The notes beneath the pieces were generated by a model, which saw nothing but the letters and a program-made list of their open reading frames with translations, was not told the DNA's origin and did no database searches. This document shows positions 16,882-25,780 of a DNA stretch of 64,000 nucleotides, piece by piece. Numbering within the stretch: position 1 is the stretch's first letter; each line of letters opens with the position of its first letter. Source of the stretch: Streptantibioticus ferralitis (GTDB lineage: Bacteria; Actinomycetota; Actinomycetes; Streptomycetales; Streptomycetaceae); contig NZ_JARHTQ010000011.1 of NCBI RefSeq assembly GCF_029223525.1, positions 1-64,000 of the forward strand. Direction: 5' to 3'. A program made the position numbers and the translations under genes.

Positions 16882-18769
16882 ACTCGCCGCCCAGGGGCTG
16901 CGGTTCCTGCGGCGCCGGGTCCGGGTGCTGATCGCGCTCACCGGATGGTCGCTGCTGGAGGCCGGGCAGACCTTCCTCGGCGGGTACGCCTTCGCGCGGG
17001 CGCTGGACGACGGGTTCCTCGCGCACCGCACCGCGGTGGGCCTGTGGTGGCTGGCCGCTGGCGCCGTCGGCATCGCGGTCGGCGCGATCGGCACCGGCCG
17101 GTCCTTCCGGGGCGTCGCCGGGCTCGCCGAGCCACTACGGGACGCGCTGGTCAGACGGGTGGTGGTGGGCAGCCTGCGGGATGCCGTGGCGCATCCGCAC
17201 CGGGCGGACACCGCGGTCGTCTCCCGGCTCACCCAGCAGGTGGAGATCGCCAGGGACAGTTTCGCGGGCCTGGTGATGGTCGCTCGGTCCTTCGCCTTCA
17301 CGGCGTTGGGCGCGCTGGCCGGACTGCTCTCCCTCTCCGGTGCGCTGCTGCTCGTCGTCGGCCCGCCGCTCCTGCTGGGGCTGGCCGTCTTCGCGCTGTC
17401 GCTGCGCCCGCTGGCACGTGGGCAGCGGGCGTTCCTCGCCGCCGACGAGGCGTTCGCCGAGACGGTGGGGCAGACCGCGGCAGGACTGCGGGACGTTGTC
17501 GCGTGCGGCGCAGAGGATTACGCGGGCCGGCGGGTGCGGGCGCGCATCGATGCCGAGTACGCGGCGGCCCGGGTGCTGGCCCGCTGGGGCATGGTGCGCG
17601 TCGCGGCACTGGGCGTGGGCGGACGGCTGCCGGTCCTGCTGCTGCTGGTGCTGGCGCCCTGGCTGCTGGACCACGGGGTGACCGCGGGCGCGCTGGTGGG
17701 CGCGATGACGTATGTGACGCAGTCGCTGCTGCCCGCGCTGCAGAGCCTGGTGCAGGGCTTCGGCGGCGCCGGGACGCGCCTGACGGTGGTCATGCGGCGC
17801 CTGGCGGGAGACGGCGACGGGCAGGGGAGCGGGAAGCGGGCCGTTGACGGCCGCGCTGACAGCCTCGTGCGCGGCGAACCGACCACACCGGCCGTGGAAC
17901 TGCGCGCGGTCACCTTCGGATACGGGGAGACCAGCCGCCCCGTCGTGCACGACCTCGACCTGGTGCTGCCCATGGGGTCCCACCTGGCCGTGGTGGGCCC
18001 GAGCGGCATCGGCAAGTCCACGCTGGCAGGGCTGATCTGCGGTCTGCTGAAGCCGCGCTCCGGCGAGGTACGGGTAGGCGGTGAGCCCGTGTCCGAGCGG
18101 GAACCCGGGCAACTGAACCGGCTGCGGGTACTCATCCCGCAGGAGGCGTACGTCTTCTCCGGCACCGTTGGCGACAACCTGCGCTATCTGTGTGCGGAGC
18201 CGGTGCCGGACGACGAGGTGTGGCGGGCGGCCGACGCGGTGGGGGCGGCCCAACTCGTCGGCCGGATCGGCGGGTTGGACGCGGTGGTCGACCCGGCCGC
18301 GCTGTCCGCGGGCGAGCGGCAGTTGCTGGCGCTGGCCCGCGCGTATGTGTCCCCGGCGCGGGTCGTACTGCTGGACGAGGCGACCTGCCACCTGGACGCG
18401 GCGGCCGAGGCCCGCGCCGAGCGGGCCTTCGCGGCACGGCCCGGCGGCACACTGGTGGTGATCGCACACCGCATCAGCTCGGCCCGCCGGGCGGAGCGGG
18501 TGCTGGTGATGGACGGTGCGCGGGCGCTGTGCGGCCGCCACGAGGAACTGCTGGAGCACTCCGGGCTCTACCGCGACCTGGTGGGCCACTGGGAGGCCGT
18601 CGGGCCCTCGTCACAGCCAGCCCGCGCCCTGCGATATCCGGATGGCGTCAACGCGGTTGCGGGCCCCGGTCTTGCGGTTGATCGCGGCCATGTAGTTGCG
18701 CACCGTGCCGTGACACAGATGCAGCCGGCGGGCGATCTCGGGCACCGAGGCGCCCTCGGCGGCGAGTGA
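16868..18769 (+). CDS. ramB: ABC exporter, second half-transporter of the lanthipeptide cluster (RamB-like)
   Basis: The protein is 633 aa from ATG 16868. A membrane domain is followed by a nucleotide-binding domain with Walker A GPSGIGKST, signature LSAGE (degenerate LSGGQ), Walker B VVLLDEAT and switch LVVIAHRISS. The core ends near GLYRDLVGHWE, but the frame stays open for a further 55-60 residues and stops at 18769. The last 159 bp are therefore antisense to the 3' end of ramR. The tail is Arg/Ala/Gly-rich and unlike a domain, which suggests loss of an earlier stop. Expected partner is the preceding ABC protein. Confidence 0.9.
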   Translation: MTGVELAAQGLRFLRRRVRVLIALTGWSLLEAGQTFLGGYAFARALDDGFLAHRTAVGLWWLAAGAVGIAVGAIGTGRSFRGVAGLAEPLRDALVRRVVVGSLRDAVAHPHRADTAVVSRLTQQVEIARDSFAGLVMVARSFAFTALGALAGLLSLSGALLLVVGPPLLLGLAVFALSLRPLARGQRAFLAADEAFAETVGQTAAGLRDVVACGAEDYAGRRVRARIDAEYAAARVLARWGMVRVAALGVGGRLPVLLLLVLAPWLLDHGVTAGALVGAMTYVTQSLLPALQSLVQGFGGAGTRLTVVMRRLAGDGDGQGSGKRAVDGRADSLVRGEPTTPAVELRAVTFGYGETSRPVVHDLDLVLPMGSHLAVVGPSGIGKSTLAGLICGLLKPRSGEVRVGGEPVSEREPGQLNRLRVLIPQEAYVFSGTVGDNLRYLCAEPVPDDEVWRAADAVGAAQLVGRIGGLDAVVDPAALSAGERQLLALARAYVSPARVVLLDEATCHLDAAAEARAERAFAARPGGTLVVIAHRISSARRAERVLVMDGARALCGRHEELLEHSGLYRDLVGHWEAVGPSSQPARALRYPDGVNAVAGPGLAVDRGHVVAHRAVTQMQPAGDLGHRGALGGE

Positions 18770-19228
18770 CAGCACGCTCAACTCCCGCCCGGTCAGTGGG
18801 ATGTCGGCGGCCTGGAGGAAGTCCAGGGCGAGCGTGCTGTCGACGAAACGTTCCCCCTGAGCGACCTGCCGGATCGCCCGCAGCAGACTCTCCGGCGAGC
18901 CGTCCTTGTTGACGTACCCCCGGGCGCGGGCCTGCGACGCCCGGCGCAGCAGACCCGGCTTGCTGGCGGTGGCCAGCACCACTAACGCCGACAGGTCCGG
19001 CAGGCCGGGCCCGGTACACGAGCGGGCGGTACCGGCCGTCGTGGTGAGCGCGGCGGAGCCGGGGCAGTCCACGTCGACCACGCACACCTGTGGCAACGAG
19101 GTGCGGGCCACGGTTCTGAAGTCCGACCAACTCGTCGTCGTGACATCCAGATCGCCGTCCCGGCTGAGCAGTGCGGCGAGCGCCGACCGGAACAGGTGAG
19201 TGTCGTGCACCAGAAGAACGCGAATCAC
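18611..19228 (-). CDS. ramR: LuxR-family response-regulator-like activator (RamR/AmfR-like)
   Basis: The protein is 205 aa from GTG 19228, with GGGAGGGG just upstream. The N-terminal receiver-like domain starts IRVLLVHDTHLFRSALAALL and has an Asp in VCVVDVDCPG, but the first acidic pocket is HD rather than DD. The C-terminal LuxR HTH is clear: LTGRELSVLSLAAEGASVPE followed by IARRLHLCHGTVRNYM. RamR and AmfR activate the ramCSAB/amfTSBA operon for aerial growth, and I infer the same here. It is convergent to ramB and the two 3' ends overlap by 159 bp. No cognate kinase is nearby, in line with an orphan regulator. Confidence 0.9.
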   Translation of the reverse strand: MIRVLLVHDTHLFRSALAALLSRDGDLDVTTTSWSDFRTVARTSLPQVCVVDVDCPGSAALTTTAGTARSCTGPGLPDLSALVVLATASKPGLLRRASQARARGYVNKDGSPESLLRAIRQVAQGERFVDSTLALDFLQAADIPLTGRELSVLSLAAEGASVPEIARRLHLCHGTVRNYMAAINRKTGARNRVDAIRISQGAGWL

Positions 19229-19619
19229 GGATTCCCCTCCCAAACGCCCGCGTCGGTACCCGCCCGGAAGCAACACCCGTCACCGAGCTCCGGGGCAGCC
19301 CCGGGATCCGGTCACCGTGCTGTCCGGGGGCAACGCCTGGTCCCCCGGCCACTGTGTGTCCCCGGGGGACACCCGCCGGGCCCCCGTGTCGAACGTGTGC
19401 GCCTCCCTCACGGCCGAACTTCTGCCCCCCAGCCGAAGCAGCACCCATTAGTACCGGGCATGGCTGCCGGCTTGGGTATGCGATTCGGCCAAGGCGAAGC
19501 GCCCCCGGCGCACGCTGCGCGCGCGAGCGCTCCCGCTGCGCTCCGCGCGGCTTCAGCGCGGGCTTCCCGCGTCGAGGAAACCGGGCTTCAGACGGTTGCC
19601 CCAGACTCGCCGGACGGGC
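19229..19619. other. Intergenic region between ramR and kstR
   Basis: I see no gene in these 390 bases. The right part (about 19495-19560) is very rich in GCGC and short inverted repeats and could form structured RNA at the end of the kstR transcript. The left part should hold the ramR promoter. No operator could be assigned. Confidence 0.4.
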
Positions 19620-20225
19620 TCAGGCGCGGCCGGTCAGGTCGATCAGACGGCAGACCATCTCGATGTCGATCTTCACCTGGGCGATGGACGCCCGCCCCGA
19701 CAGCCAGGTGACCAGCGCCGAGTGCCAGGTGTGCTCGATGACCCGTACCGCCGAGAGTTGCTCGGCCGTCGCCGGACCCGGCAGCCGCATCGCGTCGAGG
19801 ATGATCGCGGTGGTGAGCCGTGAGACGGTGTCCACCTCGGGGCTCACCGAGCGGTCGGCGAAGGTCAGCGCCCTGAGCATGGCGTCGGCCAACTGGGGCT
19901 CGCGCTGCAGTGCGCGGAAGGCCCGCATCAGCGTCTCGGCGACCCGTGCGGACGGGGCTTCCGCGGCGGGCGGGCGCTTGCGCAGCGTCTCGTGCATCTG
20001 CTGCAACTGGTCCTGCATGGTCGCGACCAGCAGGTGAACCTTGGACGGGAAGTAGCGGTACAGCGTGCCAAGTGCCACCTGGGAGTTCTCGGCGACCTCC
20101 CGCATCTGTACGGCGTCGAAGCCGCCCCGGCTGGCGAGTTGGGCGCTGGCGTGCAGTATGCGGCGACGGCGGGCTTCCTGACGTTCGGTCAGGGGCGGAG
20201 AGGCCGGCTTCGGTTCTGTGGCCAT
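19620..20225 (-). CDS. kstR: TetR-family repressor, KstR-like (steroid catabolism)
   Basis: The protein is 201 aa. The HTH region RRRRILHASAQLASRGGFDA, then VQMREVAENSQVALGTLYRY and FPSKVHLLV, is very close to mycobacterial KstR, including the GTLYRYFPSKVHLLV stretch. The C-terminal ligand domain (MLRALTFADRSVSPEVDTV, then RVIEHTWHSALVTWLSGRAS) also follows KstR order. KstR represses cholesterol-degradation genes and is released by a CoA-thioester steroid intermediate. Starts at 20225 or 20234 are both possible; 20225 gives MATEPKP with GGGAC upstream. It is divergent from the glycosyltransferase operon, with a KstR box in the shared gap, so autoregulation is likely. Confidence 0.85.
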   Translation of the reverse strand: MATEPKPASPPLTERQEARRRRILHASAQLASRGGFDAVQMREVAENSQVALGTLYRYFPSKVHLLVATMQDQLQQMHETLRKRPPAAEAPSARVAETLMRAFRALQREPQLADAMLRALTFADRSVSPEVDTVSRLTTAIILDAMRLPGPATAEQLSAVRVIEHTWHSALVTWLSGRASIAQVKIDIEMVCRLIDLTGRA

Positions 20226-20380
20226 TTGTCCCATTCCGTGGAATCCGTCCGCGAGGCGCGGTGCACTGGGGTGGTGTGCGCATGATGGCAGCAGGCCGAG
20301 CCGTGGCGCGAATCACCTGATCCGCCCCTGGCGGTCGTACATGCTGCCGGTAGATTCGGGGTTCGTTGGACGAGTGGGTC

Positions 20381-20394
20381 TGAAACTTGTTCTA
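20381..20394. promoter_or_regulatory. KstR operator between kstR and the glycosyltransferase operon
   Basis: TGAAACTTGTTCTA fits TnnAACnnGTTnnA at every fixed position, inside a longer near-palindrome TCTGAAACTTGTTCTAGA. It lies 55 bp before the glycosyltransferase start and about 155 bp from the kstR start. It could control both directions. Confidence 0.8.
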
Positions 20395-20448
20395 GATTAG
20401 CGCGACCGGTTACGCTCCGGCTGAACTGCAGTGAGAAGGGGGCCGTGA

Positions 20449-21846
20449 GTGACGACTGAGGCCACTCGGATAGTCGGGCCTGCGCCGCTTGCACCTCTCG
20501 CGCGGACCGCTGTCGAGGTCCCGCCCGCCACCCGCCACCGCCCTTCCACGGAAGCGCCGCACGCCCCAGACACCCTGCGGATCGCGCTGCTCACCTACAA
20601 GGGCAACCCCTTCTGCGGCGGCCAGGGCGTCTACGTACGCCATCTGTCCCGTGAGCTCGCCCGCCTCGGCCACACCGTCGAGGTCATCGGCGCGCAGCCG
20701 TACCCCGTACTCGACGAGGGCGTCACCCTCACCGAGCTCCCCAGCCTGGACCTCTACCGGCAGCCGGACCCGTTCCGCACCCCCAAGCGCGACGAGATGC
20801 GCGACTGGATCGACGCCCTTGAGGTCGGCACCATGTGGACCGGCGGGTTCCCCGAGCCGCTGACCTTCTCGCTGCGGGCGCGGCGTCATCTGGCCGCCCG
20901 CCGCGGCGATTTCGACGTCGTCCACGACAACCAGACGCTGGGTTACGGCCTGTTGGGCATGGAGCGGATCGGCGTTCCGCTGGTCACCACCATCCACCAC
21001 CCGATCACCGTCGACCGCCGTCTGGAGCTGGCCGCCGCACAGACCTGGAAGCGGCGGCTGTCGGTCAGACGCTGGTACGGGTTCACCCAGATGCAGAAAC
21101 GTGTCGCCCGGCGGCTGCCGTCCGTGGTCACCGTCTCCGGCTCCTCCCGCCGGGAGATCATCGACGACCTCGGGGTCGGCGAGGACCGCATCCATGTGGT
21201 GCCCATCGGCGCCGACACCCGGCTGTTCTCGCCGGATCCGTCCGTGCCCGAGATCCCCGGCCGCATCGTCACCACCTCCAGCGCCGACGTGCCGCTCAAG
21301 GGCCTGGTCCACCTCGTCGAGGCGCTCGCCACCGTCCGCCGCGAGCACCAGCACGCCCACCTCGTCGTCGTCGGCAAGCGCCCGGAGAAGGGCCCGGTGG
21401 CCGCCGCCATCGAGCGGCACGGGCTGGGCGGCGCCGTGGAGTTCGTCAAGGGCATCAGCGACGCCGAGCTGGTCGACCTGGTGCGCGGAGCGCAGGTGTC
21501 CTGTGTGCCCTCGCTCTACGAGGGGTTCTCGCTACCCGCCGCCGAGGCGATGGCCACCGGCACCCCGCTGGTCGCCACCACCGGCGGCGCGATCCCCGAG
21601 GTGGCCGGTACCGACGGAGAGACCTGCCTCGCCGTACCGCCCGGCGACGCGGACGCGCTGGCCGGTGCGCTGGCCAGACTGCTGGGCGACGCGCAACTGC
21701 GCGCACGTCTCGGCGCGGCCGGGCGAGAACGCGTGCTCGCCCGGTTCACCTGGGAACAGGCGGCGCGCGGCACGGTGGAGCGCTACCGCGCGGCGATCTC
21801 CCAAAGCAGGAGTTTTTCGGGGGCAAGTCCCCGTACCCCCAAGTGA
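20449..21846 (+). CDS. Family 4 glycosyltransferase
   Basis: The protein is 465 aa from GTG 20449, with AAGGGGG upstream. Two Rossmann (GT-B) domains are visible: N-terminal LRIALLTYKGNPFCGGQGVY with a glycine-rich loop after strand 1, and C-terminal HVVPIGADTRLFSP, VPSLYEGFSLPAAEAMATG (the E-x7-E signature of GT4) and TTGGAIPEVAG. It should transfer a sugar from a nucleotide-sugar to an acceptor, with retention. It is the first gene of a three-gene operon behind a KstR box. The last dozen residues (SFSGASPRTPK) look like a read-through extension. Acceptor unknown; the operon suggests a lipid or steroid-like acceptor. Confidence 0.88.
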   Translation: MTTEATRIVGPAPLAPLARTAVEVPPATRHRPSTEAPHAPDTLRIALLTYKGNPFCGGQGVYVRHLSRELARLGHTVEVIGAQPYPVLDEGVTLTELPSLDLYRQPDPFRTPKRDEMRDWIDALEVGTMWTGGFPEPLTFSLRARRHLAARRGDFDVVHDNQTLGYGLLGMERIGVPLVTTIHHPITVDRRLELAAAQTWKRRLSVRRWYGFTQMQKRVARRLPSVVTVSGSSRREIIDDLGVGEDRIHVVPIGADTRLFSPDPSVPEIPGRIVTTSSADVPLKGLVHLVEALATVRREHQHAHLVVVGKRPEKGPVAAAIERHGLGGAVEFVKGISDAELVDLVRGAQVSCVPSLYEGFSLPAAEAMATGTPLVATTGGAIPEVAGTDGETCLAVPPGDADALAGALARLLGDAQLRARLGAAGRERVLARFTWEQAARGTVERYRAAISQSRSFSGASPRTPK

Positions 21847-21859
21847 AAGCAGAGTCCTC

Positions 21860-22717
21860 GTGCTGACCGTCGACTTCTCCCGCTTCCCGCTCGCCCCTGG
21901 CGACCGGGTACTCGATCTCGGATGCGGCGCGGGACGCCATGCCTTCGAGTGCTATCGGCGTGGCGCCGATGTCGTCGCCCTCGACCGCAACGGCGAGGAG
22001 ATCCGCGAGGTCGCCAAGTGGTTCGCGGCCATGAAGGAGGCCGGAGAGGCACCGGCCGGCGCCTCGGCCGTCGCCATGGAGGGCGACGCGCTGCAACTGC
22101 CGTTCCCCGACGACAGTTTCGACGTCGTGATCATCTCCGAGGTCATGGAGCACATCCCGGACGACAAGGGCGTGCTCGCCGAGATGGTCCGGGTGCTGCG
22201 CCCCGGCGGCCGGATAGCCGTCACGGTGCCGCGCTGGCTGCCGGAGAAGATCTGCTGGGCGCTGTCCGACGCCTACCACGAGGTGGAGGGCGGACACATC
22301 CGCATCTACCGAGGCGACGAACTGCTGGACAAGATGCGCGAGGCCGGTCTCAAGCCGTACGGCACCCACCACGCGCACGGCCTGCACAGCCCGTACTGGT
22401 GGCTCAAGTGCGCGTTCGGCGTGGACAACGACCAGGCGCTGCCGGTCAAGGCGTACCACAAGCTGCTGGTCTGGGACATCATGAAGAAGCCGCTGGCCAC
22501 CCGGCTCGCCGAACAGGCGCTCAACCCGCTGATCGGCAAGAGCTTCGTGGCCTACGCGACCAAGCCGCAGGCGCCGCGCGGTGCGTTGACCGATGACGGT
22601 GTGGTCCCGGCCGCCGGATCCCAAGCGGACGCGGTGGACGCCGAGGGCGTGAGCGGTGCCCAAAGCCGCCGCGCCAAGACCCGCTCCCGTACCGCTCCCC
22701 GCGAGGGGCAGGCGTGA
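21860..22717 (+). CDS. Class I SAM-dependent methyltransferase
   Basis: The protein is 285 aa from GTG 21860. Motif I is VLDLGCGAGRHAFECYRRGA, motif II is VVALDRNGEEI, and the post-I region has LPFPDDSFDVVIISEVMEHI, typical of Methyltransf_11 enzymes. A long C-terminal region (HHAHGLHSPYWWLKCAFGVD) shared by lipid- and sterol-type methyltransferases follows. The last 40 residues are Ala/Arg-rich and low complexity. The stop overlaps the GTG of the next gene, so the two are co-translated. It probably methylates the product or intermediate made with its neighbours; substrate not identifiable. Confidence 0.85.
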   Translation: MLTVDFSRFPLAPGDRVLDLGCGAGRHAFECYRRGADVVALDRNGEEIREVAKWFAAMKEAGEAPAGASAVAMEGDALQLPFPDDSFDVVIISEVMEHIPDDKGVLAEMVRVLRPGGRIAVTVPRWLPEKICWALSDAYHEVEGGHIRIYRGDELLDKMREAGLKPYGTHHAHGLHSPYWWLKCAFGVDNDQALPVKAYHKLLVWDIMKKPLATRLAEQALNPLIGKSFVAYATKPQAPRGALTDDGVVPAAGSQADAVDAEGVSGAQSRRAKTRSRTAPREGQA

Positions 22718-23781
22718 CGAGCCCTGGGCGCACCGAGCACCTGGTCCTGCCGGGTGTGCTCTCCGCCGAACAGGCTGCGCAGACGGTGGCCGGGATCCTC
22801 GCGGTCCAACGGCCGGACGGTTCCATACCGTGGTTCACCGGGGGACATCTGGACCCCTGGGACCACGTCGAGGCCGCCATGGCCCTGGACGCGGCAGGGG
22901 AACACACCAGCGCCGCCGCCGCGTACCGCTGGCTGGCCGACAACCAGAACTCCGACGGCTCCTGGTACGCCGCCTACGTCGACGGCAGTCCCACGGACCG
23001 CGGCCGGGAGACGAACTTCTGCGCCTACCTGGCGGTGGGCGTCTGGCACCACTACCTGACCACCGGCGACGAGGCGTTCCTCGACGAGATATGGCCGAAC
23101 CTGTTCGCGGCTGTCGAGTTCGTGCTGGCGCTGCAGCTTCCCGGCGGCCAGATCGCGTGGCGGCGCGACGAGGACGGCAGCCATCCGCACGAGGCGCTGC
23201 TCACCGGCTGCTCGTCCATCTACCAGGCGTTGCGCTGCGCCCTCGCGGTGGCCGAACTACGCGAAGACCCGCAGCCCGACTGGGAGTTGGCGACCGGGCG
23301 GCTGGCGCACGCGATCCAGCACCACCCCGAGCGGTTCTTGGACAAGAACCACTACTCGATGGACTGGTACTACCCCATCCTGGGCGGCGCGGTGCGCGGC
23401 CCGGCCGCCAAGGAGCGGATCGAGGCCCGCTGGGACGACTTCGTGGTCCCGGGCCTCGGCGTGCGCTGCGTACTGCCCAATCCGTGGGTGACCGGTGGCG
23501 AGAGCGCCGAACTTGCCCTGGCCCTGTGGGCGATGGGGGAGTCCGACCGGGCGGTGGAGATCCTCAGGTCCATCCAGCATCTGCGCGCCGAGGACGGTAT
23601 GTACTGGACCGGCTACGTCTTCCAGGACTCGGCGGTCTGGCCGGAGGAGAAGACCGCCTGGACCGCCGGGGCGCTGCTGCTCGCGGTGGCCGCGCTCGGC
23701 GGGGACGAGGCCACCACCGCGGTCTTCGACGGAGAAAGGCTTCCGGCCGGCTTCACCGAGCCCTCGGACGGCTGCTGCTGA
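22714..23781 (+). CDS. Cytoplasmic alpha/alpha-toroid protein (prenyltransferase/GH15-like)
   Basis: The protein is 355 aa from a GTG overlapping the methyltransferase stop. Helical repeats with QRPDGSIPWFTGGHLDPWDH, LADNQNSDGSWYAAYVDG and EDGMYWTGYVF carry conserved Asp-Gly-(S/T)-W turns and aromatic pockets of the six-hairpin toroid class. There is no signal peptide, so it acts inside the cell, unlike the exported toroid at 5028. Annotators often call this family prenyltransferase, but no DxDD motif or isoprenoid diphosphate site is evident. It ends with a GCC tail. With a GT4 and a methyltransferase it could process a glycosylated lipid. Confidence 0.75.
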   Translation: MTSPGRTEHLVLPGVLSAEQAAQTVAGILAVQRPDGSIPWFTGGHLDPWDHVEAAMALDAAGEHTSAAAAYRWLADNQNSDGSWYAAYVDGSPTDRGRETNFCAYLAVGVWHHYLTTGDEAFLDEIWPNLFAAVEFVLALQLPGGQIAWRRDEDGSHPHEALLTGCSSIYQALRCALAVAELREDPQPDWELATGRLAHAIQHHPERFLDKNHYSMDWYYPILGGAVRGPAAKERIEARWDDFVVPGLGVRCVLPNPWVTGGESAELALALWAMGESDRAVEILRSIQHLRAEDGMYWTGYVFQDSAVWPEEKTAWTAGALLLAVAALGGDEATTAVFDGERLPAGFTEPSDGCC

Positions 23782-23843
23782 CGGGTCGATAGGCTGGTAC
23801 CGCACTTGAGAACTCCGCGGACCTTCGAGAACGGGGCAGGCGC

Positions 23844-24629
23844 ATGGCCGTACTGGACCACGAGACCTACTGTTCGCACATCATCGGCGAGACCGACCGG
23901 CTGCGGCAGACGCTGCACGGTGCCGATCTGGACGCCAACGTGCCGACGTGTCCTGAGTGGACGCTGCGGAAGCTGGTCGAACACCTCAGCGGCGCGCACC
24001 GCCTCGCGGAGGAGGTGGTGCGCACCCGGGTCGTCGAGCGCGACATCCAGCAGGTGATGTCCCGCAGCCACTCCGCTCCGGAGAGCGCCGAGGAGTTGGG
24101 CGACTGGCTCGGCGAGGGCGCCGAGCTGCTGGTGGCGGCGCTGCGAGAGGCGGGTGCCGACACCAAGGTGTGGACCTGGACCGCGCACCAGCGGTCCGGC
24201 TTCTGGGCCCGGCGGATGGCGTGCGAGACCCTGGTACACCGCGCGGACGCCTCGATCGCCGTCGGCGGTCCGTACCAGGCGTCGCCGGAACTGGCCGCCG
24301 ACGCCGTCGACGAGTTCCTGGAAATCATCACCTCACCGGCGGCCATCGCCTTCCGCCCGGAGCTGGCCAAACTGCGCGGCAACGGTCAGACGATCCATCT
24401 GCACGCCACCGACACCCCTGCCGAGGTGGCCGCCGAGTGGCTGATCGAGCGGAAGCCGGACGGCGTCGTCTGGCGGCGCGAGCACGGCAAGGGCGATGTC
24501 GCGCTGCGCGGCCCGCTCACCGAGGTGCTGCTCGCGTACTACCGGCGGCTGCCGCTGGACGACGAGCGGCTTGAGGTGGTCGGCGACAGGGCGCTGCTCA
24601 CCGACTGGCTGGAGTACACCGCCATCTGA
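23844..24629 (+). CDS. Maleylpyruvate isomerase family mycothiol-dependent enzyme
   Basis: The protein is 261 aa. The N-terminal DinB-like four-helix domain is marked by VPTCPEWTLRKLVEHLSGAH (residues about 33-52, with one metal-ligand His) and RMACETLVHRADASIAVGG (second metal site His plus Asp). This is the MDMPI_N layout, followed by a small C-terminal alpha/beta domain. Family members use mycothiol, the actinobacterial thiol, for isomerisation or conjugation. It lies 62 bp after the toroid gene in the same direction and may be an extra operon member. Substrate unknown. Confidence 0.82.
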   Translation: MAVLDHETYCSHIIGETDRLRQTLHGADLDANVPTCPEWTLRKLVEHLSGAHRLAEEVVRTRVVERDIQQVMSRSHSAPESAEELGDWLGEGAELLVAALREAGADTKVWTWTAHQRSGFWARRMACETLVHRADASIAVGGPYQASPELAADAVDEFLEIITSPAAIAFRPELAKLRGNGQTIHLHATDTPAEVAAEWLIERKPDGVVWRREHGKGDVALRGPLTEVLLAYYRRLPLDDERLEVVGDRALLTDWLEYTAI

Positions 24630-24646
24630 GTCCGGAGCCTGCGGGC

Positions 24647-25657
24647 TCAGGAGTTCAACTCCGCGAGCACTTCGAGCGTCATGGGGTCCGGCGCCGTCAC
24701 CAGCAGGTCGGTGACCGGACCCTTGCGCCACAACTCCAGCCGTTCGGCGATCCGTTGCCTCGGCCCGATGAGCGAGATCTCGTCGGCGAACACGTCCGGC
24801 ACGGCCGCCACCGCTTCCTCGCGCCGCCCGGCGAGGAACAGCTCCTGGATCCGGCGGGCCTCCTCCTCGAAGCCCATGCGCGCCATCAAGTCGGCGTGGA
24901 AGTTGCGGGACTTGGCGCCCATGCCGCCGATGTAGAAGCCGAGCGCCAGCTTGACGGCGGCCAGTGCCTCCGCCGGGTCGTCGCAGACCTGGGCCCGCAC
25001 CATCGGGGCGATCAGGAACCCCTCGGGTGCGTCCGCCAGCGAGCCCTGGTAGACGTCCGTACGCAGCGGCGACCAGTACAGCGGCAGCCAACCGTCCGCG
25101 ATCCGTGCGGTCTGCGCGATGTTCTTCGGGCCCTCGGCGCCGAGCAGTACGGGCAGATCCGCGCGCAGCGGATGGGTGATGGACCGCAGCGGTCTCCCGA
25201 GACCGGTACCGTCCGGACCGCCGTAGGGGTGGCTGTGGTAGTCGCCGGCCAGTTCAACGGGGGCTTCGCGGCGCAGCACTTGGCGGATGACGTCGACGTA
25301 CTCCCGGGTCGCGGTCAGTGGACTGCGCGGAAACGGGCGCCCGTACCATCCCTCGACCACCTGCGGACCGGACAGTCCGAGCCCCAGCATCATCCGGCCG
25401 CCCGACAGATGGTCCAGGGTGAGCGCGTGCATCGCGGTCGCGGTGGGGGAGCGGGCGGCCATCTGCGCCACCGCCGTGCCCAGTTTGATACGCGTGGTGC
25501 GGGCGGCTATCCAGGTGAGCGGGGTGAAGGCGTCCGAGCCCCAGGACTCCGCGGTCCACACCGAGTGGTAGCCGAGCCGCTCGGCCGCCACGGCGAGGTC
25601 CACATGCTGCGGGTTGGGGCCGCGCCCCCAGTAGCCGAGCGCCAGGCCGAGCCGCAT
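24647..25657 (-). CDS. LLM-class F420-dependent oxidoreductase
   Basis: The protein is 336 aa from ATG 25657, with AAAGGGAGA upstream. Luciferase-like TIM-barrel features are LGLALGYWGRGPNPQHVDLA, GYHSVWTAESWGSDAFTP, TTRIKLGTAVAQMAARSP, HLSGGRMMLGLGLSGPQVVE and ADGWLPLYWSP. These match F420-dependent LLM hydride transferases of actinobacteria. It is convergent to the MDMPI gene with a 17-bp gap. Many such enzymes reduce steroid, lipid or polyketide intermediates. No KstR box is visible in front of it, so its link to the neighbouring regulon is unproven. Confidence 0.88.
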   Translation of the reverse strand: MRLGLALGYWGRGPNPQHVDLAVAAERLGYHSVWTAESWGSDAFTPLTWIAARTTRIKLGTAVAQMAARSPTATAMHALTLDHLSGGRMMLGLGLSGPQVVEGWYGRPFPRSPLTATREYVDVIRQVLRREAPVELAGDYHSHPYGGPDGTGLGRPLRSITHPLRADLPVLLGAEGPKNIAQTARIADGWLPLYWSPLRTDVYQGSLADAPEGFLIAPMVRAQVCDDPAEALAAVKLALGFYIGGMGAKSRNFHADLMARMGFEEEARRIQELFLAGRREEAVAAVPDVFADEISLIGPRQRIAERLELWRKGPVTDLLVTAPDPMTLEVLAELNS

Positions 25658-25725
25658 CGCGGATTCTCCCTTTCCCGTATCTGACGTGGAGTCAGCCACG
25701 GTAAGGGCCGGGCACCGGACAGCGC

Positions 25726-25764
25726 AACGGCCCCTGCCGAACCGGAAGTTCGGCAGGGGCCGTT
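25726..25764 (-). terminator. Intrinsic terminator
   Basis: AACGGCCCCTGCCGAA (25726-25741) and TTCGGCAGGGGCCGTT (25749-25764) form a perfect 16-bp stem over a 7-nt loop. It lies 17 bp downstream of the stop of the minus-strand membrane-protein gene and separates it from the LLM gene promoter. Confidence 0.85.
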
Positions 25765-25780
25765 CGCTCGCGGAAGCGTT

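Noticed and set aside
22714-23781. KstR-independent terpene cyclase cluster (toroid plus glycosyltransferase)
   Set aside because: No prenyl synthase, squalene synthase or DxDD motif is present nearby, and the operon is behind a KstR box.
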